From the NCBI RefSeq assembly GCF_001425685.1, contig NZ_LMCY01000044.1, positions 62,763 to 126,762 of the forward strand: DNA of 64,000 nt, read 5' to 3'. Of the stretch, positions 45,553-56,357 are shown piece by piece. The notes under the pieces were generated by a model. It was not told the origin of the DNA. It did no database searches and worked only from the letters and a program-made list of their open reading frames with translations. The first letter of the stretch is position 1. Every line of letters starts with the position of its first letter. The position numbers were made by a program, and so were the translations under genes. This stretch comes from Massilia sp. Root335. Lineage in GTDB: Bacteria; Pseudomonadota; Gammaproteobacteria; Burkholderiales; Burkholderiaceae_D.

Positions 45553-46659
45553 CTATCTCCAGTCCACTGGTTTCAAATCCGTGCACTCAGCAGAGTGGCG
45601 CACCGCTCGACGAGATCCCGATTCGAGCAATTCGTCCAACAAGTCAATCTGCGTCGCAACCTGGATCTCATGTCTCGCCGCATGGGCCAATGCCGCGTCG
45701 GAAAGACGCTGCCATTCCCGCTGGTCGCGCCATAGCAGGTCGAGTGCATCGTTCCATACGGACAGCGGAGCGTCCGGAGGCAGGCGGATGCCTCCCGGGC
45801 CGATGGACTCGCTCAGTCCGCCGATTTCGCTGCCGATGACCGGGATGCCGCTGCATTGCGCTTCCGACGCCACCATGCCCCACGCTTCTTCCGCCTGGCT
45901 CGGAACCAGCAGCACGCGGGTATTGCGGTAGATCTTCCTGGGGTCGAGCACGGACCGGTGCCATTCGATATTCCCCGATGCCAGGGCCTGTTTCTTTATG
46001 CTCGTTAAATCAACGGACCAGGATTCGTAGAAGGCGAAGGGAATGTCCTTGCGCGCCTGCGCCATTGCCAGAGCGAGCGGCCCGCCTTTCGATTCGTAGG
46101 GGTTGACCAGGACGACCCTGGTGCCGGCCGCGGGAACTCTGCACCGCTGCGGATCGATGGGTGGCCGGACGATCGTCGACGGCAATCCGAACGTGTCGTA
46201 CAGGCGCTTCGCCGTGAACCTGGAGTTCGTGACGAAGCGCGCGCCCTCGAGCGTCCTGAGGTCGCCATGGCCGGGAAACCAGACGTCCTTCACCGAATAG
46301 ATGACCTCGATCCCCATCCGGATGGCTTGCCGGCATAGCGCCACGGATCCCGATCCGGTGCCGGCGGCAAACAAGACATCGGGCCTGAAACGCGAAGCCG
46401 CCTCCTGCAGCCCCTGTTCGATATCCGTGCCCCGGAAGCAGGGATAACCCATGTGGTGGTCGACCGGAAAGGCCTGGCGCAGGACACGACCCGCGACCTT
46501 GTTGCGCAATCCCGTCCACCCCGCGTCCTTCAGCGTCGCCAGCACCGCGACCGCGTGCCCTCGTTGCTGCAGGCCTGTCGCGAAGTGGTGCAGGGACCAC
46601 TCGGAACCGCCTACCGATTGAGGAAGATAGCCACCGTTGATGGCGAAGAGGATTCTCAT
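45553..46659 (-). CDS. GT4-family glycosyltransferase
   Basis: A 368-residue GT-B glycosyltransferase: MRILFAINGGYLPQSVGGSE with the GGSE acceptor loop, VVLVNPYESKGGPLALAMA and the EX7E region EEAWGMVASEAQCSGIPVIG. It lies at the right edge of the island on the opposite strand to the exporter operon. Its GC content is closer to the core genome. It may belong to the same sugar pathway or to an unrelated polysaccharide. Confidence 0.87.
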   Translation of the reverse strand: MRILFAINGGYLPQSVGGSEWSLHHFATGLQQRGHAVAVLATLKDAGWTGLRNKVAGRVLRQAFPVDHHMGYPCFRGTDIEQGLQEAASRFRPDVLFAAGTGSGSVALCRQAIRMGIEVIYSVKDVWFPGHGDLRTLEGARFVTNSRFTAKRLYDTFGLPSTIVRPPIDPQRCRVPAAGTRVVLVNPYESKGGPLALAMAQARKDIPFAFYESWSVDLTSIKKQALASGNIEWHRSVLDPRKIYRNTRVLLVPSQAEEAWGMVASEAQCSGIPVIGSEIGGLSESIGPGGIRLPPDAPLSVWNDALDLLWRDQREWQRLSDAALAHAARHEIQVATQIDLLDELLESGSRRAVRHSAECTDLKPVDWR

Positions 46660-46704
46660 GTCAGCGTGGCGCAGTCCCGATTACGTCCATCCGGCGGGTC
46701 CGGC

Positions 46705-48795
46705 TCACCACACCCTGCACCGTTTCTCCTTCACCATCGGCTGCCCCGCCTTGCACTGGAACGCCTGCTGGAACTGCGGCATGTTCACCATCAGCCCGTT
46801 GACGCGGTAGCGGCCCGGCGAGTGCGGGTCCGTCATCGCGCTCACGCGCAGGTTTTCCGGGCGATCGTTTTCGCAAGCCCATTGCGCGTAGCCGACAAAG
46901 AAGCGCTGCTCCGGCGTCAATCCGTCACGCAGCGGCTGCGGCTGGGCTTTCTGCGGCATGCTCGCCATCTCCGTCTGCCACGCCATCCAGCCGAGGATCA
47001 AGCCGCCCAGGTCGGCGACGTCCTCGCCCAGGGTGAGCTTGCTGTTGATCTTGATGTCGTCCACCACCGTGTACTTGGCGTACTGGTCGACGACGCACTG
47101 GGCCCGCTCCTCGAAGGCCTTGGCATCCTTCTTCGTCCACCAGTCCTTGAGGTTGCCGTTGGCGTCGAACTGGCGCCCCTCGTCGTCGAAGGCGTGGGTC
47201 AGCTCGTGGCCGATGGTGCCGCCCGTGTTGCCGTAGTTGGGCGCGTCGTCCATCTTCGGGTCGAACAGCGGCGGCTGCAGCACGCCGGCCGGGAAGTTGA
47301 TGTCGTTCATCTGCGGATCGAAGTACGCGTTCACCGTCGGCGGCGTCATGCCCCATTCCGTGCGGTCGAGCGGCTTGCCGATCTTGGCCAGCTGGCGGCG
47401 CGCCTCGAACTCGTTGCCGCGTTCGACGTTGCCGGCGAAGTCGCCCGGCTTGACGACGTAGGCGCCATAGTCGCGCCACTTGTCCGGGTAGCCGATCTTG
47501 TTGACGATCGCGGCCAGTTTCTTTTGCGCCTGCTGCTTCGTCTCCGCGCTCATCCAGTCGAGTTCGTCGATGTCCCGCTTCATCGCGTCTTCGATCTGGC
47601 GCGTCATGTGCAGCGCCTTTTCCTTGAGCTCCGGGGAAAACGCGCGGCTGACGAATTCCTGGCCCAGCGCCTCGCCCAGCTGATGGTCGACGAGGGCCAC
47701 GCAGCGCTTCCAGCGCGGTTGCTGCTGCTGCACGCCGCGCAGGGTCTTGCTGAAGAAATCGAAGTGTTCGTTGTCGAAATTCGACGCCAGCAGCGGCGAC
47801 ATATTGCGCGCCACGTGCCAGCGCAGGTAGGTGCGCGTGGCATCGACGTCGCTCGTCTTCCACATCTTGCCGAGCGCCTTGAAGAACGCGGGTTCCGTGA
47901 CGTTGAACGTCGTCAGGTTCCCCTCCCCCAGTTCGTCCAGGTAGGCGTGCCAGTCGAAGGCCGGCGTCAACGCCTGCAGGCCTTTGACATCGACCTTGTG
48001 GAACAGTTTATACGGATCGCGTTTGTCCACGGACGACAGCGACGCCTGCGCGAGCGCCGTCTCCATCTGCATCACGCGCGCGGCGTTGCGCTGCGCCTGG
48101 GCGGGCGCGTCGCCCAGCAGCTTGAACGTGTTGGCGATGTGGGTCACGTACTTGGCGCGGATCTCTTTCGACTTGGCGTCCGTCTTGAGATAGGAATCGC
48201 GGTCCGGCAGGCCGAGGCCGCCGGCGAACGCGAACGCGATCACGCGCGAGGAATCCGCGAAATCCTGGCTCGACGAGAAGCCGAAGAACAGGCCCGGATC
48301 GGCCAGCGCCAGTTGCAGGCGCGCCAGCACGCGCGGCAGGTCGCGGTTCGAATGCAGCTGCGCGATCGCGTCGAAATACGGCTTCAGCGGCGCGGCGCCG
48401 CGCGCATCGATGGCCTTCTCGTCCATGCAGGCGCCGAAGTAATCGCCGATCTTTTGCTGGTTCGCGTTGCGGCCGTCCTGGCGCTTCGACAGGTCTTCGA
48501 GGATGCCCCACAGGTAGCGGCGGTTGTCCAGCGCCAGCTTGCCGTACACCGACCAGCGTGCCTGGTCGGCCGGGATCGGGTTGTTCTTGATCCAGCCGCC
48601 GCAGGCATATTGGTAAAAGTCGACGCAGGGGTCGGCCTTGCGGTCCATCGCGTTCACGTCCAGGCCCGGCGTGTACGGGAATGCGGTGGCGGGACGCTCG
48701 GCAGCCGGCGCAGCCGCGGGTGGGTGGTCCTGGGCGGCGGCGGCGAAGGTCGTGCCGGCCAGGGCCAGGAGAAGTGCGAGGCGGACTGGGCGCAT
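46705..48795 (-). CDS. M13-family zinc metallopeptidase (neprilysin/PepO-like)
   Basis: A 696-residue secreted endopeptidase. Signal peptide MRPVRLALLLALAGTTFAAA, an N-terminal helical domain, the zinc motif GHELTHAFDDEG (HExxH) and the third ligand Glu in GEDVADLGGL; NAYFDPQMNDINFPAG is the substrate-binding stretch. Ends in CRVW, the C-terminal motif typical of the family. It should degrade small peptides in the periplasm. Confidence 0.95.
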   Translation of the reverse strand: MRPVRLALLLALAGTTFAAAAQDHPPAAAPAAERPATAFPYTPGLDVNAMDRKADPCVDFYQYACGGWIKNNPIPADQARWSVYGKLALDNRRYLWGILEDLSKRQDGRNANQQKIGDYFGACMDEKAIDARGAAPLKPYFDAIAQLHSNRDLPRVLARLQLALADPGLFFGFSSSQDFADSSRVIAFAFAGGLGLPDRDSYLKTDAKSKEIRAKYVTHIANTFKLLGDAPAQAQRNAARVMQMETALAQASLSSVDKRDPYKLFHKVDVKGLQALTPAFDWHAYLDELGEGNLTTFNVTEPAFFKALGKMWKTSDVDATRTYLRWHVARNMSPLLASNFDNEHFDFFSKTLRGVQQQQPRWKRCVALVDHQLGEALGQEFVSRAFSPELKEKALHMTRQIEDAMKRDIDELDWMSAETKQQAQKKLAAIVNKIGYPDKWRDYGAYVVKPGDFAGNVERGNEFEARRQLAKIGKPLDRTEWGMTPPTVNAYFDPQMNDINFPAGVLQPPLFDPKMDDAPNYGNTGGTIGHELTHAFDDEGRQFDANGNLKDWWTKKDAKAFEERAQCVVDQYAKYTVVDDIKINSKLTLGEDVADLGGLILGWMAWQTEMASMPQKAQPQPLRDGLTPEQRFFVGYAQWACENDRPENLRVSAMTDPHSPGRYRVNGLMVNMPQFQQAFQCKAGQPMVKEKRCRVW

Positions 48796-48912
48796 GCGGT
48801 ATCCGAATTAATAAAACGTTAAAACGGCATCGTGCCACACTGGAATCGGCACAGCAATATATGCATGTCGATGTATCGTCCGCGGCCGAATACGGTTCGG
48901 CATCCCATCAAT

Positions 48913-48949
48913 AAAAACGGCATATATTCCGTTTCCGAAATACATGCCG
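48913..48949 (-). terminator. terminator of the outer-membrane protein gene
   Basis: Read leftward: imperfect stem CGGCATGTATT ... AATATATGCCG followed by a T-run (A-run at 48913-48917 on the + strand). Confidence 0.7.
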
Positions 48950-48987
48950 CTCGTAATCACCGCCGGATAATCCGCCCGGCGCGTCGA

Positions 48988-49482
48988 TCAGAATTTGAAA
49001 ACGATACCGACGCCGTAATTGGTCGAATCGCTGGACGGTTTCTGCGCTTCCACACGACCGGAAATGGTCGGGGTGAAGTTGTAATTCAGGCCGACGCCAT
49101 ACAGGGCGCCGTTGGTGTCGTCACCGTACCTGGCGCCGCCGTACGACGCTTCGGCGCGCAGCGAGTTGTAGCCGAGGCGGCCGTAGATGTCGAATTGCGG
49201 GGTCAGCGGGTAGGAACCGACGACGGAGACATGGGTCTGCTTGGCGGTCACCTCGACGGGGCCGAAGTCCCAGCTGCCCAGTTGGCGATAGCCCAGCTCG
49301 ACGGCGACGAAGCGGTTGAAGCCGTAGCCCAGGAAGCCGCCGACGCCGGTTTTGCTGTCGTCGAGGTTGTCGATCTTGGTCGAGCCGACGTCCAGGCCGG
49401 CGTAATAGCCGGTCGGTGCCGCGGCGAACGACGACGATGCCGCCAGCGCCAGCGTGGCGGCGATTGCGAATTTCTTGAACAT
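48988..49482 (-). CDS. outer-membrane beta-barrel protein
   Basis: A 164-residue protein: signal peptide (MFKKFAIAATLALAASSSFA) followed by alternating aromatic/polar strands (GYYAGLDVGSTKI, FVAVELGYRQLGSWDFG) and a C-terminal Phe (GIVFKF) recognised by the BAM machinery. This is the eight-stranded OmpA/OmpX-like barrel type. Function unknown; may be a minor porin or stress barrel. The start at 49480-49482 is chosen from the signal peptide. Confidence 0.85.
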   Translation of the reverse strand: MFKKFAIAATLALAASSSFAAAPTGYYAGLDVGSTKIDNLDDSKTGVGGFLGYGFNRFVAVELGYRQLGSWDFGPVEVTAKQTHVSVVGSYPLTPQFDIYGRLGYNSLRAEASYGGARYGDDTNGALYGVGLNYNFTPTISGRVEAQKPSSDSTNYGVGIVFKF

Positions 49483-49589
49483 ATTATTTCCGATCTCTTT
49501 ATCTTGATTTATTTCCGCAATGGCCAAAGCGCGATCGCGGGCCGGAAATTATACAAGAAACAATATATTCGCACGCCGATATGACACAT

Positions 49590-49620
49590 ATGCCCGCAGC
49601 GCTTGCGGCGCCGCGGGCAT
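49590..49620. other. GC-rich hairpin downstream of frmA
   Basis: ATGCCCGC / GCGGGCAT arms around a GC-rich loop, 7 bases after the frmA stop. No T-run, so only a possible transcript end. Confidence 0.35.
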
Positions 49621-49627
49621 GGCAGGA

Positions 49628-50734
49628 TCAGTAGACGACGACGGAGCGGATCGACTCGCCCTTCTTCATGAGGTCGAAGCCCTCGTTGATCCGGTCGAGC
49701 GGCAGGTGGTGGGTAATCAGATCGTCGATGTTGATCTTGTTTTCCATGTACCAGTCGACGATCTTCGGCACGTCCGTGCGGCCGCGCGCGCCGCCGAACG
49801 CGGAACCTTTCCACACGCGGCCCGTGACCAGCTGGAACGGACGGGTCGCGATCTCCTTGCCCGCTTCCGCCACGCCGATGATGATCGATTGGCCCCAGCC
49901 CTTGTGGCAGCACTCCAGCGCCTGGCGCATGGTCTGGACGTTGCCGATGCATTCGAAACTGTAGTCGGCGCCGCCGTCCGTCAGCTGGACGATCGTGTCG
50001 ACGACGTTCTCGACGTTCTTCGGATTGACGAAATGGGTCATGCCGAACTTGCGCGCCATGTCTTCGCGGCCGGGGTTGAGGTCCACGCCGATGATCTTGT
50101 CGGCGCCGACCATCTTCGCCGCCTGGATCACGTTCAGGCCGATGCCGCCCAGGCCGAACACGACGACGTTCGCGCCCGCCTCGACCTTCGCCGTGAAGAT
50201 GACGGCGCCGATGCCCGTCGTCACGCCGCAGCCGATATAGCAGATCTTGTCGAACGGCGCATCGGAGCGGACTTTCGCCAGCGCGATTTCCGGCACCACG
50301 ATGTAGTTCGAGAAGGTCGACGTCCCCATGTAGTGATAGATCGGCTTGCCGTCCAGCGAGAAGCGCGAGGTCGCATCCGGCATCAGGCCGCGGCCCTGCG
50401 TGCTGCGGATCGCCTGGCACAGATTGGTCTTTTGCGACAGGCAGAATTTGCACTGGCGGCATTCCGGCGTGTACAGCGGGATGACGTGGTCGTCCTTGCG
50501 CAGGCTCGTGACGCCCGGCCCGACGTCGACGACGACGCCGGCGCCTTCATGGCCCAGGATAGCGGGAAAGATCCCTTCCGGATCGGCGCCGGACAACGTG
50601 TAGTAATCGGTATGGCAGATGCCTGTCGCCTTGACTTCGACCAGCACCTCGCCCGCTTTCGGGCCCTCGAGCTCGACTTCCTCGATCGTCAGCGGTTTCC
50701 CTGCCTGCCATGCGATCGCTGCCTTGGTTTTCAT
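49628..50734 (-). CDS. frmA: S-(hydroxymethyl)glutathione dehydrogenase (class III alcohol dehydrogenase)
   Basis: A 368-residue zinc enzyme that oxidises the formaldehyde-glutathione adduct. Catalytic zinc ligands in ATGICHTDYYTLSG and GHEGAGVV, structural zinc Cys in CRQCKFCLSQKTNLC, and the NAD fold VVFGLGGIGLNVIQAAK. Start at 50732-50734 (MKTKAAIAWQAGKP) matches the family. No frmB (formylglutathione hydrolase) or frmR lies beside it. Confidence 0.95.
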   Translation of the reverse strand: MKTKAAIAWQAGKPLTIEEVELEGPKAGEVLVEVKATGICHTDYYTLSGADPEGIFPAILGHEGAGVVVDVGPGVTSLRKDDHVIPLYTPECRQCKFCLSQKTNLCQAIRSTQGRGLMPDATSRFSLDGKPIYHYMGTSTFSNYIVVPEIALAKVRSDAPFDKICYIGCGVTTGIGAVIFTAKVEAGANVVVFGLGGIGLNVIQAAKMVGADKIIGVDLNPGREDMARKFGMTHFVNPKNVENVVDTIVQLTDGGADYSFECIGNVQTMRQALECCHKGWGQSIIIGVAEAGKEIATRPFQLVTGRVWKGSAFGGARGRTDVPKIVDWYMENKINIDDLITHHLPLDRINEGFDLMKKGESIRSVVVY

Positions 50735-50797
50735 GTTTTCTATCCCCGGAAAATGATGCAAGAAAGTTTGCCATGATACCAAGCCAGGGGCGGAACG

Positions 50798-51442
50798 TTA
50801 TTTACCTTTCAGCCGCCCCGCGAACGCCCCATGCAGGCTGTTGAGCAATTCCTCGGCAGCGACGAGCTGTTCCGCGACTTCGTTGACCTTGCGCCGGGTC
50901 GAACGGGCGTGGTCGCGCAGCACTTCGAAGGCCGTGTTGCGGTCGGTCTGGAAGCGCGTCATCAGGAGGCCCACGGCCAGGCTCGTCTCCCGGCCCGCCG
51001 CCAGCGCGGCGTTCAGGTTCGCTTCGGTGCGGCGCAGCTGGCGGATCTCGTCGGCGCGCGCGAGCGCGGATTCGAAGGACGGCAACAGGCGCGCGGCGTC
51101 GACCGGCTTGACGACAAAGCCGACGGCGCCGTGGCTGGCGGCCTGGCGGGCCGTCTCGGCATCGTCCACCGACGACAGGAACATGAAGGCGACCGATGTG
51201 TGTTCCTTGAGACGCAGCGCCAGCTCGAGGCCGGACATGCCGGGCATGCTGATGTCCAGCAGCGCCAGCGCGATGTCGGCTTCGCGTTCGGCGACGCGCT
51301 GCAGCGCCTCCGCGGCCGAAGCGGCTTTCACGGTGTCGTAGCCGGCATGGTCCAGCACGGTCGCCAGGTAGTCGAGCAGGATCGGATCGTCGTCGACGAC
51401 CAGGATCAGACGGCGGGGAGGCACAGGCGCGCTCATTGTCAT
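50798..51442 (-). CDS. response regulator with ANTAR RNA-binding domain
   Basis: A 214-residue two-domain regulator. Receiver domain (about 1-130): acidic pocket VVDDDP, phospho-acceptor Asp in LLDISMPGMSG and Lys in FVVKPVD. C-terminal ANTAR-like domain (about 150-205: LAVGLLMTRFQTDRNTAFEV, LRDHARSTRRKVNEVAEQLV), which binds RNA hairpins and blocks terminators. No sensor kinase is adjacent. The ATG at 51440-51442 or the one two codons later may be used. Confidence 0.85.
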   Translation of the reverse strand: MTMSAPVPPRRLILVVDDDPILLDYLATVLDHAGYDTVKAASAAEALQRVAEREADIALALLDISMPGMSGLELALRLKEHTSVAFMFLSSVDDAETARQAASHGAVGFVVKPVDAARLLPSFESALARADEIRQLRRTEANLNAALAAGRETSLAVGLLMTRFQTDRNTAFEVLRDHARSTRRKVNEVAEQLVAAEELLNSLHGAFAGRLKGK

Positions 51443-51773
51443 GGTTCTCGCAGCGATGTGGGTGAACGCGCCCGCTGCGGCGCAAACGGTCGCACGGCGC
51501 CGAGGCGCGGCAAAAATATAGCACGTTGACAAGCCGGCTCGTCAATCGAATTCAATCGTTCTGCGCCAGCGCAACATGCGTGCGACACGAGCGCAACAGC
51601 GGGCGCGCACGATTGAAAACTAATTGCATATGTATAAGTTCTCAAAATAAACTGATTCGCGCTGCCCGATACGGGTAGCGCGATGTATCGGCTGTTAGAG
51701 GAGTACTACCACAAGCTCGCGGCCCACAAGGCTAGCGGCGATAACGATACCCTAATCAACGGAGAAAACACCG
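51443..51773. promoter_or_regulatory. intergenic region upstream of the subtilase
   Basis: 331 bases without a supported gene. A hairpin GCGCTGCCCG / CGGGTAGCGC (51659-51668, 51672-51681) lies in the probable 5' UTR of the protease, and AACGGAGAA (51757-51765) is its ribosome-binding site. An ORF from 51683 runs out of frame into the protease and is not supported. Confidence 0.4.
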
Positions 51774-53348
51774 ATGAATCAGAAGCAAACTCGCGCATCA
51801 ATGATGGTTCCCGCCCTCGGGCTGTGCGTGGCGGCCCTTGCCGTCGCGTTCGCAGGCAGTGCATCGGCCGCGCCCGACACCACCCGCGTGATCGTCGCCT
51901 TCAAGCCGGGCTCGGCTGCCAACGTCAAATCCGCCGTCGCGGCCGCAAGGGGAGCGGTCAAGCAGGAAATCTTCAACATGAACGCGATGGCCATCGAAGT
52001 GCCGACGGCCGCGCTGCAGGGCCTGCAGCACAACCCGAACGTCGAGTACGTCGAGGAAGACGTGATCCGCAAGCCGTTCTCGCTGACGACGCCCTCCACC
52101 GGCGTGCCGTACACGAGCGGCCAGCTGGTCCCGTACGGCATCAAGCTCGTGCAGGCCGACCAGCTCGCGGACGCGAACACGAGCAACCGCAAGATCTGCA
52201 TCATCGACTCCGGCGTCGACTTCAGCCATGAAGACCTGAAGGACAACGGCGCCAACGTCACCGGCGAATACGATTCCGGCACCGGCTGGTGGTACACCGA
52301 CGAGACCCATCACGGCACCCACGTGTTCGGCACCATCGCGGGCGTCAACAACGGCCTGGGCGTGGTCGGCGTGAATCCGAACAAGCAGCTCAAGCTGCAC
52401 ATCGTGAAAGTCTTCGGCGCGGACGGCGCGTGGACGTACTCGTCGACCCTGGCCAACGCGGCCAACAAGTGCGGCGCGGCGGGCGCGAACGTCATCACGA
52501 TGTCGCTGGGCGGCGGCGCGCGCAGCATCACCGAGCAGCGCGCGTTCGACAACCTGCAGACCAAGGGCGTGCTCTCCATCGCGGCGGCCGGCAACGACGG
52601 CAACTCGACGACGTCGTACCCGGCCGGCTATGCCAGCGTGATGTCGGTGGCGGCCGTGGACGAGAACAAGGTCGTCGCCTCGTTCTCGCAGTACAACAAG
52701 GACGTCGAGATCGCCGGTCCGGGCGTCTCCGTGCTGTCCACCGTCCCGATGGGCACCGGCGTCGACACGGCGCTGACGGTCGGCTCGACCAACTACGCGT
52801 CGTCGGCGATGGAAGGCTCGCCCGTCAAGACCGCCACCGCGCCGCTGGCCGACTTCGGCATCGGCGACACGGTCAACACGGCCGTCTCCGGCAAGATCTG
52901 CCTGATCCAGCGCGGCACGAACGACTTCGCGACCAAGGTCACCAACTGCCAGAACAGCGGCGGCGTGGGCGCCATCGTCTACAACAACGTGGCCGGCAGC
53001 TTCGGCGGCACGCTGGGCACGACCGTGACGACGATCCCCTCGCTGACCGCGTCCGACACGGACGGCGCCGCGATGAAGGCCCAGCTGGGGCAGACCGCGA
53101 CGGTGGCCCTGAAGGCGTCGAACTACGCCTACTTCGACGGCACGTCGATGGCCACGCCGCACGTATCGGCCGTCGCCGCGCTGGTGTGGAGCTACTTCCC
53201 GACCTGCACGGGTTCCCAGATCCGCACGTCGCTGGACAACAGCGCGCTCGACCTGGGCACGGCCGGCCGCGACACCAAGTACGGCTACGGCCTGGTGCAG
53301 GCGAAGGCCGCGTACGATCGCATCAAGTCGCTGGGTTGCGGTAAATAA
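51774..53348 (+). CDS. secreted S8 subtilisin-like protease with PA domain
   Basis: A 524-residue secreted serine protease: signal peptide (about 1-35, ending AGSASA), I9 inhibitor prodomain ([20 protein letters not shown] to YVEEDVI), then the catalytic domain with Asp in [10 protein letters not shown], His in [12 protein letters not shown] and Ser in [12 protein letters not shown] protease-associated (PA) insert ([13 protein letters not shown] to [10 protein letters not shown]) sits between His and Ser. Family members digest extracellular protein. Followed by a strong terminator. Confidence 0.95.
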   Translation: MNQKQTRASMMVPALGLCVAALAVAFAGSASAAPDTTRVIVAFKPGSAANVKSAVAAARGAVKQEIFNMNAMAIEVPTAALQGLQHNPNVEYVEEDVIRKPFSLTTPSTGVPYTSGQLVPYGIKLVQADQLADANTSNRKICIIDSGVDFSHEDLKDNGANVTGEYDSGTGWWYTDETHHGTHVFGTIAGVNNGLGVVGVNPNKQLKLHIVKVFGADGAWTYSSTLANAANKCGAAGANVITMSLGGGARSITEQRAFDNLQTKGVLSIAAAGNDGNSTTSYPAGYASVMSVAAVDENKVVASFSQYNKDVEIAGPGVSVLSTVPMGTGVDTALTVGSTNYASSAMEGSPVKTATAPLADFGIGDTVNTAVSGKICLIQRGTNDFATKVTNCQNSGGVGAIVYNNVAGSFGGTLGTTVTTIPSLTASDTDGAAMKAQLGQTATVALKASNYAYFDGTSMATPHVSAVAALVWSYFPTCTGSQIRTSLDNSALDLGTAGRDTKYGYGLVQAKAAYDRIKSLGCGK

Positions 53349-53371
53349 TCGGTCGTTTCGCGGCACGACAA

Positions 53372-53396
53372 AGAGGCGCCACGAGCGCCTCTTTTT
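53372..53396 (+). terminator. rho-independent terminator after the subtilase gene
   Basis: Stem AGAGGCGC / GCGCCTCT (53372-53379, 53385-53392) with a 5-base loop, then TTTT. Confidence 0.9.
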
Positions 53397-53472
53397 CGTT
53401 TACGGCCGCGTCACGCTTTACGCCGTCATCTATAATGGTCGTTTTCGCAAATACATCCACCTCAGCCACATC

Positions 53473-56271
53473 ATGGAATTAGCCAAGTCTTTCGAGCCAG
53501 CCGACATCGAACAATTCTGGCGCACGGAATGGGAACAGCGCGGTTATTTCGCCGCCTCCATGGACGACGCCAAGCCGTCGTTCAGCATCCAGCTGCCGCC
53601 GCCGAACGTGACGGGCACCCTGCACATGGGGCACGCCTTCAATCAGACCGTCATGGATGGCCTGACGCGCTACTACCGCATGCGTGGCTTTAACACGGCG
53701 TGGATCCCGGGCACCGACCACGCCGGCATCGCCACGCAGATCGTCGTGGAGCGCCAGCTCGACGCGCAGAAAGTCTCGCGCCACGACCTCGGCCGCGAAG
53801 CCTTCGTCGAGAAGGTGTGGGAGTGGAAGGAAAAATCGGGCAGCACCATCACGGGCCAGATGCGCCGCCTGGGCGCGTCCGCCGACTGGGCCCGCGAATA
53901 CTTCACGATGGACGAGCCGCGCAGCAAGACCGTCACCGAAGTCTTCGTGCGCCTGTTCGAGCAGGGCCTGATCTACCGCGGCAAGCGCCTCGTCAACTGG
54001 GACCCGGTGCTGGGCACGGCCGTCTCCGACCTGGAAGTGGTGTCGGAAGAAGAAGACGGCTCGATGTGGTACATCCAGTATCCGCTGGCGGACGGCAGCG
54101 GCCACCTGACGGTCGCGACGACGCGTCCGGAAACGATGCTGGGGGACGTCGCCGTCGCCGTCGACCCGACCGACGAACGCTACACGCACCTGCACGGCAA
54201 GATGCTGAAACTGCCGCTCGTCGGTCGCGAGATCCCGGTCATCGCCGACACCTACGTCGACAAGGCGTTCGGCACGGGCTGCGTGAAGATCACGCCCGCG
54301 CACGACTTCAACGACTACGCCGTCGGCCAGCGCCACAACCTGGCGCTGCTGTCGATCATGACGCTCGACGCCAGGATCACCGACGACGCACCGGAAGCCT
54401 ACCGCGGCCTCGACCGCTTCGACGCGCGCAAGAAGATCGTCGCCGACCTCGAAGCGCAAGGCCTGCTGGAACAGGTCAAACCGCACAAGCTGCAGGTGCC
54501 GCGCGGCGACCGCACGGGTGTCATCATCGAGCCGATGCTGACCGACCAGTGGTTCGTCGCGATGAGCAAGCCGGCACCGGAAGGCACGCACAATCCGGGC
54601 AAGTCGATCACCGACGTGGCGCTGGACAAGGTCGCGAGCGGCGAAATCAAGTTCGTCCCGGAGAACTGGACGACCACGTACAACCAGTGGCTGAACAACA
54701 TCCAGGACTGGTGCATCTCGCGCCAGCTGTGGTGGGGCCACCGCATCCCCGCCTGGTACGGTCCGAACGGCGAAGTCGTTGTCGCCCGCGACGAAGAAGA
54801 GGCACGGCAGAAGGCGGCCGCTAGCGGCGTCCAGGGTGAACTGAAACGCGACGACGACGTGCTCGACACGTGGTTCTCGTCCGCGCTCGTCCCGTTCTCG
54901 ACGGTCGGCTGGCCGGAACAGACGAAGGACATGGACCTGTTCCTGCCCTCCTCCGTGCTGGTCACCGGCTTCGACATCATCTTCTTCTGGGTCGCGCGCA
55001 TGGTCATGATGACGGCGCACTTCACCGGCAACGTCCCGTTCAAGACCGTGTACGTGCACGGTCTCGTGCGCGATTCGTCGGGCCAGAAGATGTCGAAATC
55101 GAAGGGCAACACGCTCGACCCGATCGACCTGATCGACGGCATCGACGTCGAGTCGCTCGTCACCAAGCGCACGACGGGCCTGATGAATCCGAAGGCCGCC
55201 GAGAAGATCGCGAAGGCGACGCGCAAGGAATTCCCGGACGGGATCGCGGCGTTCGGCACCGACGCCGTGCGCTTCACGATGGCGAGCTATGCCTCCCTCG
55301 GCCGCAACATCAACTTCGACCTGGGCCGCTGCGAAGGCTACCGCAACTTCTGCAACAAGCTGTGGAACGCCACCCGCTTCGTGCTGATGAACACGGAAGG
55401 CAAGGACTGCGGCAAGCCGGACGCCGCCGACTATTCCCCGGCCGACCGCTGGATCGTCTCGCGCCTGAACCGCGTCGAGCTGGACGTGGCGAAGGGCTTC
55501 GAGGACTACCGCTTCGACAACATCGCCAATTCGATCTACAGCTTCGTGTGGGACGAGTACTGCGACTGGTACCTGGAGCTCGCCAAGGTGCAGGTCCAGC
55601 AAGGCACCGAGGCGCAACAGCGCGCCACCCGCCACACGCTGCTGCGCGTGCTGGAAGTCGTGCTGCGTCTCGCGCACCCGATCATCCCGTTCGTCACCGA
55701 GGCCTTGTGGCAGGCCGTGGCGCCGCTGGCAGGCAAAACCGGCGACACCATCATGCTGCAACCGTACCCGATCGCCAACGAAGCGCTGATCGATGCGGAT
55801 GCGGAAGCCTGGATGGAGCAGTTCAAGAAGGTCACCGACGCCACCCGCAACCTGCGCGGCGAAATGAAGCTGTCGCCGTCCGTGCGCGTGCCGCTGATCG
55901 TCGAGCCGGCGAACGATGCCGACCGCGCGGCTGCCCAGGGCTTCGCGCCGTACGTCGCCCTGCTGGCCAAGTTGTCCGAGGTGCAGATCGTCGACGCGCT
56001 GCCGGATTCGCCTGCCGCCGTCGCCATCGTCGGCACGACCAAGCTGATGCTGAAGGTCGAGATCGACGTCGGCGCCGAGCGCGAGCGCCTGAAAAAGGAA
56101 ATCGCGCGCATCGAAGGCGAGATCGGCAAGGCCAACGGCAAGCTGTCCAGCGAAAGCTTCGTCGCGCGCGCGCCCGCGGCCGTCGTCGCCCAGGAACGCG
56201 AGCGCCTGGAAAACTTCAGCGCCACGCTGTCCAAGCTGAACGAGCAGTTCGCCAAGCTGCCGCCGGCCTGA
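53473..56271 (+). CDS. valS: valyl-tRNA synthetase
   Basis: A 932-residue class I synthetase that charges tRNA-Val. HIGH motif in [13 protein letters not shown], the editing (CP1) domain with [20 protein letters not shown] motif in [11 protein letters not shown], the anticodon-binding domain and a C-terminal coiled coil (about 870-932). Full length. A TATAAT -10 box lies at 53431-53436. Confidence 0.98.
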   Translation: MELAKSFEPADIEQFWRTEWEQRGYFAASMDDAKPSFSIQLPPPNVTGTLHMGHAFNQTVMDGLTRYYRMRGFNTAWIPGTDHAGIATQIVVERQLDAQKVSRHDLGREAFVEKVWEWKEKSGSTITGQMRRLGASADWAREYFTMDEPRSKTVTEVFVRLFEQGLIYRGKRLVNWDPVLGTAVSDLEVVSEEEDGSMWYIQYPLADGSGHLTVATTRPETMLGDVAVAVDPTDERYTHLHGKMLKLPLVGREIPVIADTYVDKAFGTGCVKITPAHDFNDYAVGQRHNLALLSIMTLDARITDDAPEAYRGLDRFDARKKIVADLEAQGLLEQVKPHKLQVPRGDRTGVIIEPMLTDQWFVAMSKPAPEGTHNPGKSITDVALDKVASGEIKFVPENWTTTYNQWLNNIQDWCISRQLWWGHRIPAWYGPNGEVVVARDEEEARQKAAASGVQGELKRDDDVLDTWFSSALVPFSTVGWPEQTKDMDLFLPSSVLVTGFDIIFFWVARMVMMTAHFTGNVPFKTVYVHGLVRDSSGQKMSKSKGNTLDPIDLIDGIDVESLVTKRTTGLMNPKAAEKIAKATRKEFPDGIAAFGTDAVRFTMASYASLGRNINFDLGRCEGYRNFCNKLWNATRFVLMNTEGKDCGKPDAADYSPADRWIVSRLNRVELDVAKGFEDYRFDNIANSIYSFVWDEYCDWYLELAKVQVQQGTEAQQRATRHTLLRVLEVVLRLAHPIIPFVTEALWQAVAPLAGKTGDTIMLQPYPIANEALIDADAEAWMEQFKKVTDATRNLRGEMKLSPSVRVPLIVEPANDADRAAAQGFAPYVALLAKLSEVQIVDALPDSPAAVAIVGTTKLMLKVEIDVGAERERLKKEIARIEGEIGKANGKLSSESFVARAPAAVVAQERERLENFSATLSKLNEQFAKLPPA

Positions 56272-56308
56272 TGCCGCAAGGCCCACGCTGACGCAGTCCG
56301 CGAAACAA

Positions 56309-56337
56309 TGCGCCGGTTCACGCCGGCGCATTTTTTT
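56309..56337 (+). terminator. rho-independent terminator after valS
   Basis: Stem TGCGCCGG / CCGGCGCA (56309-56316, 56323-56330) with a 6-base loop and seven T. Confidence 0.92.
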
Positions 56338-56357
56338 CACCCGCATTCGATCAACCC

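Noticed and set aside
51683-52231. 182-codon frame entering the subtilase gene
   Set aside because: Overlaps the protease signal peptide and prodomain in the wrong frame; the ATG at 51774 is well supported.
53479-56346. 955-codon open frame antisense to valS
   Set aside because: Shadow of valS caused by high GC at third positions; no domain or ribosome-binding site.
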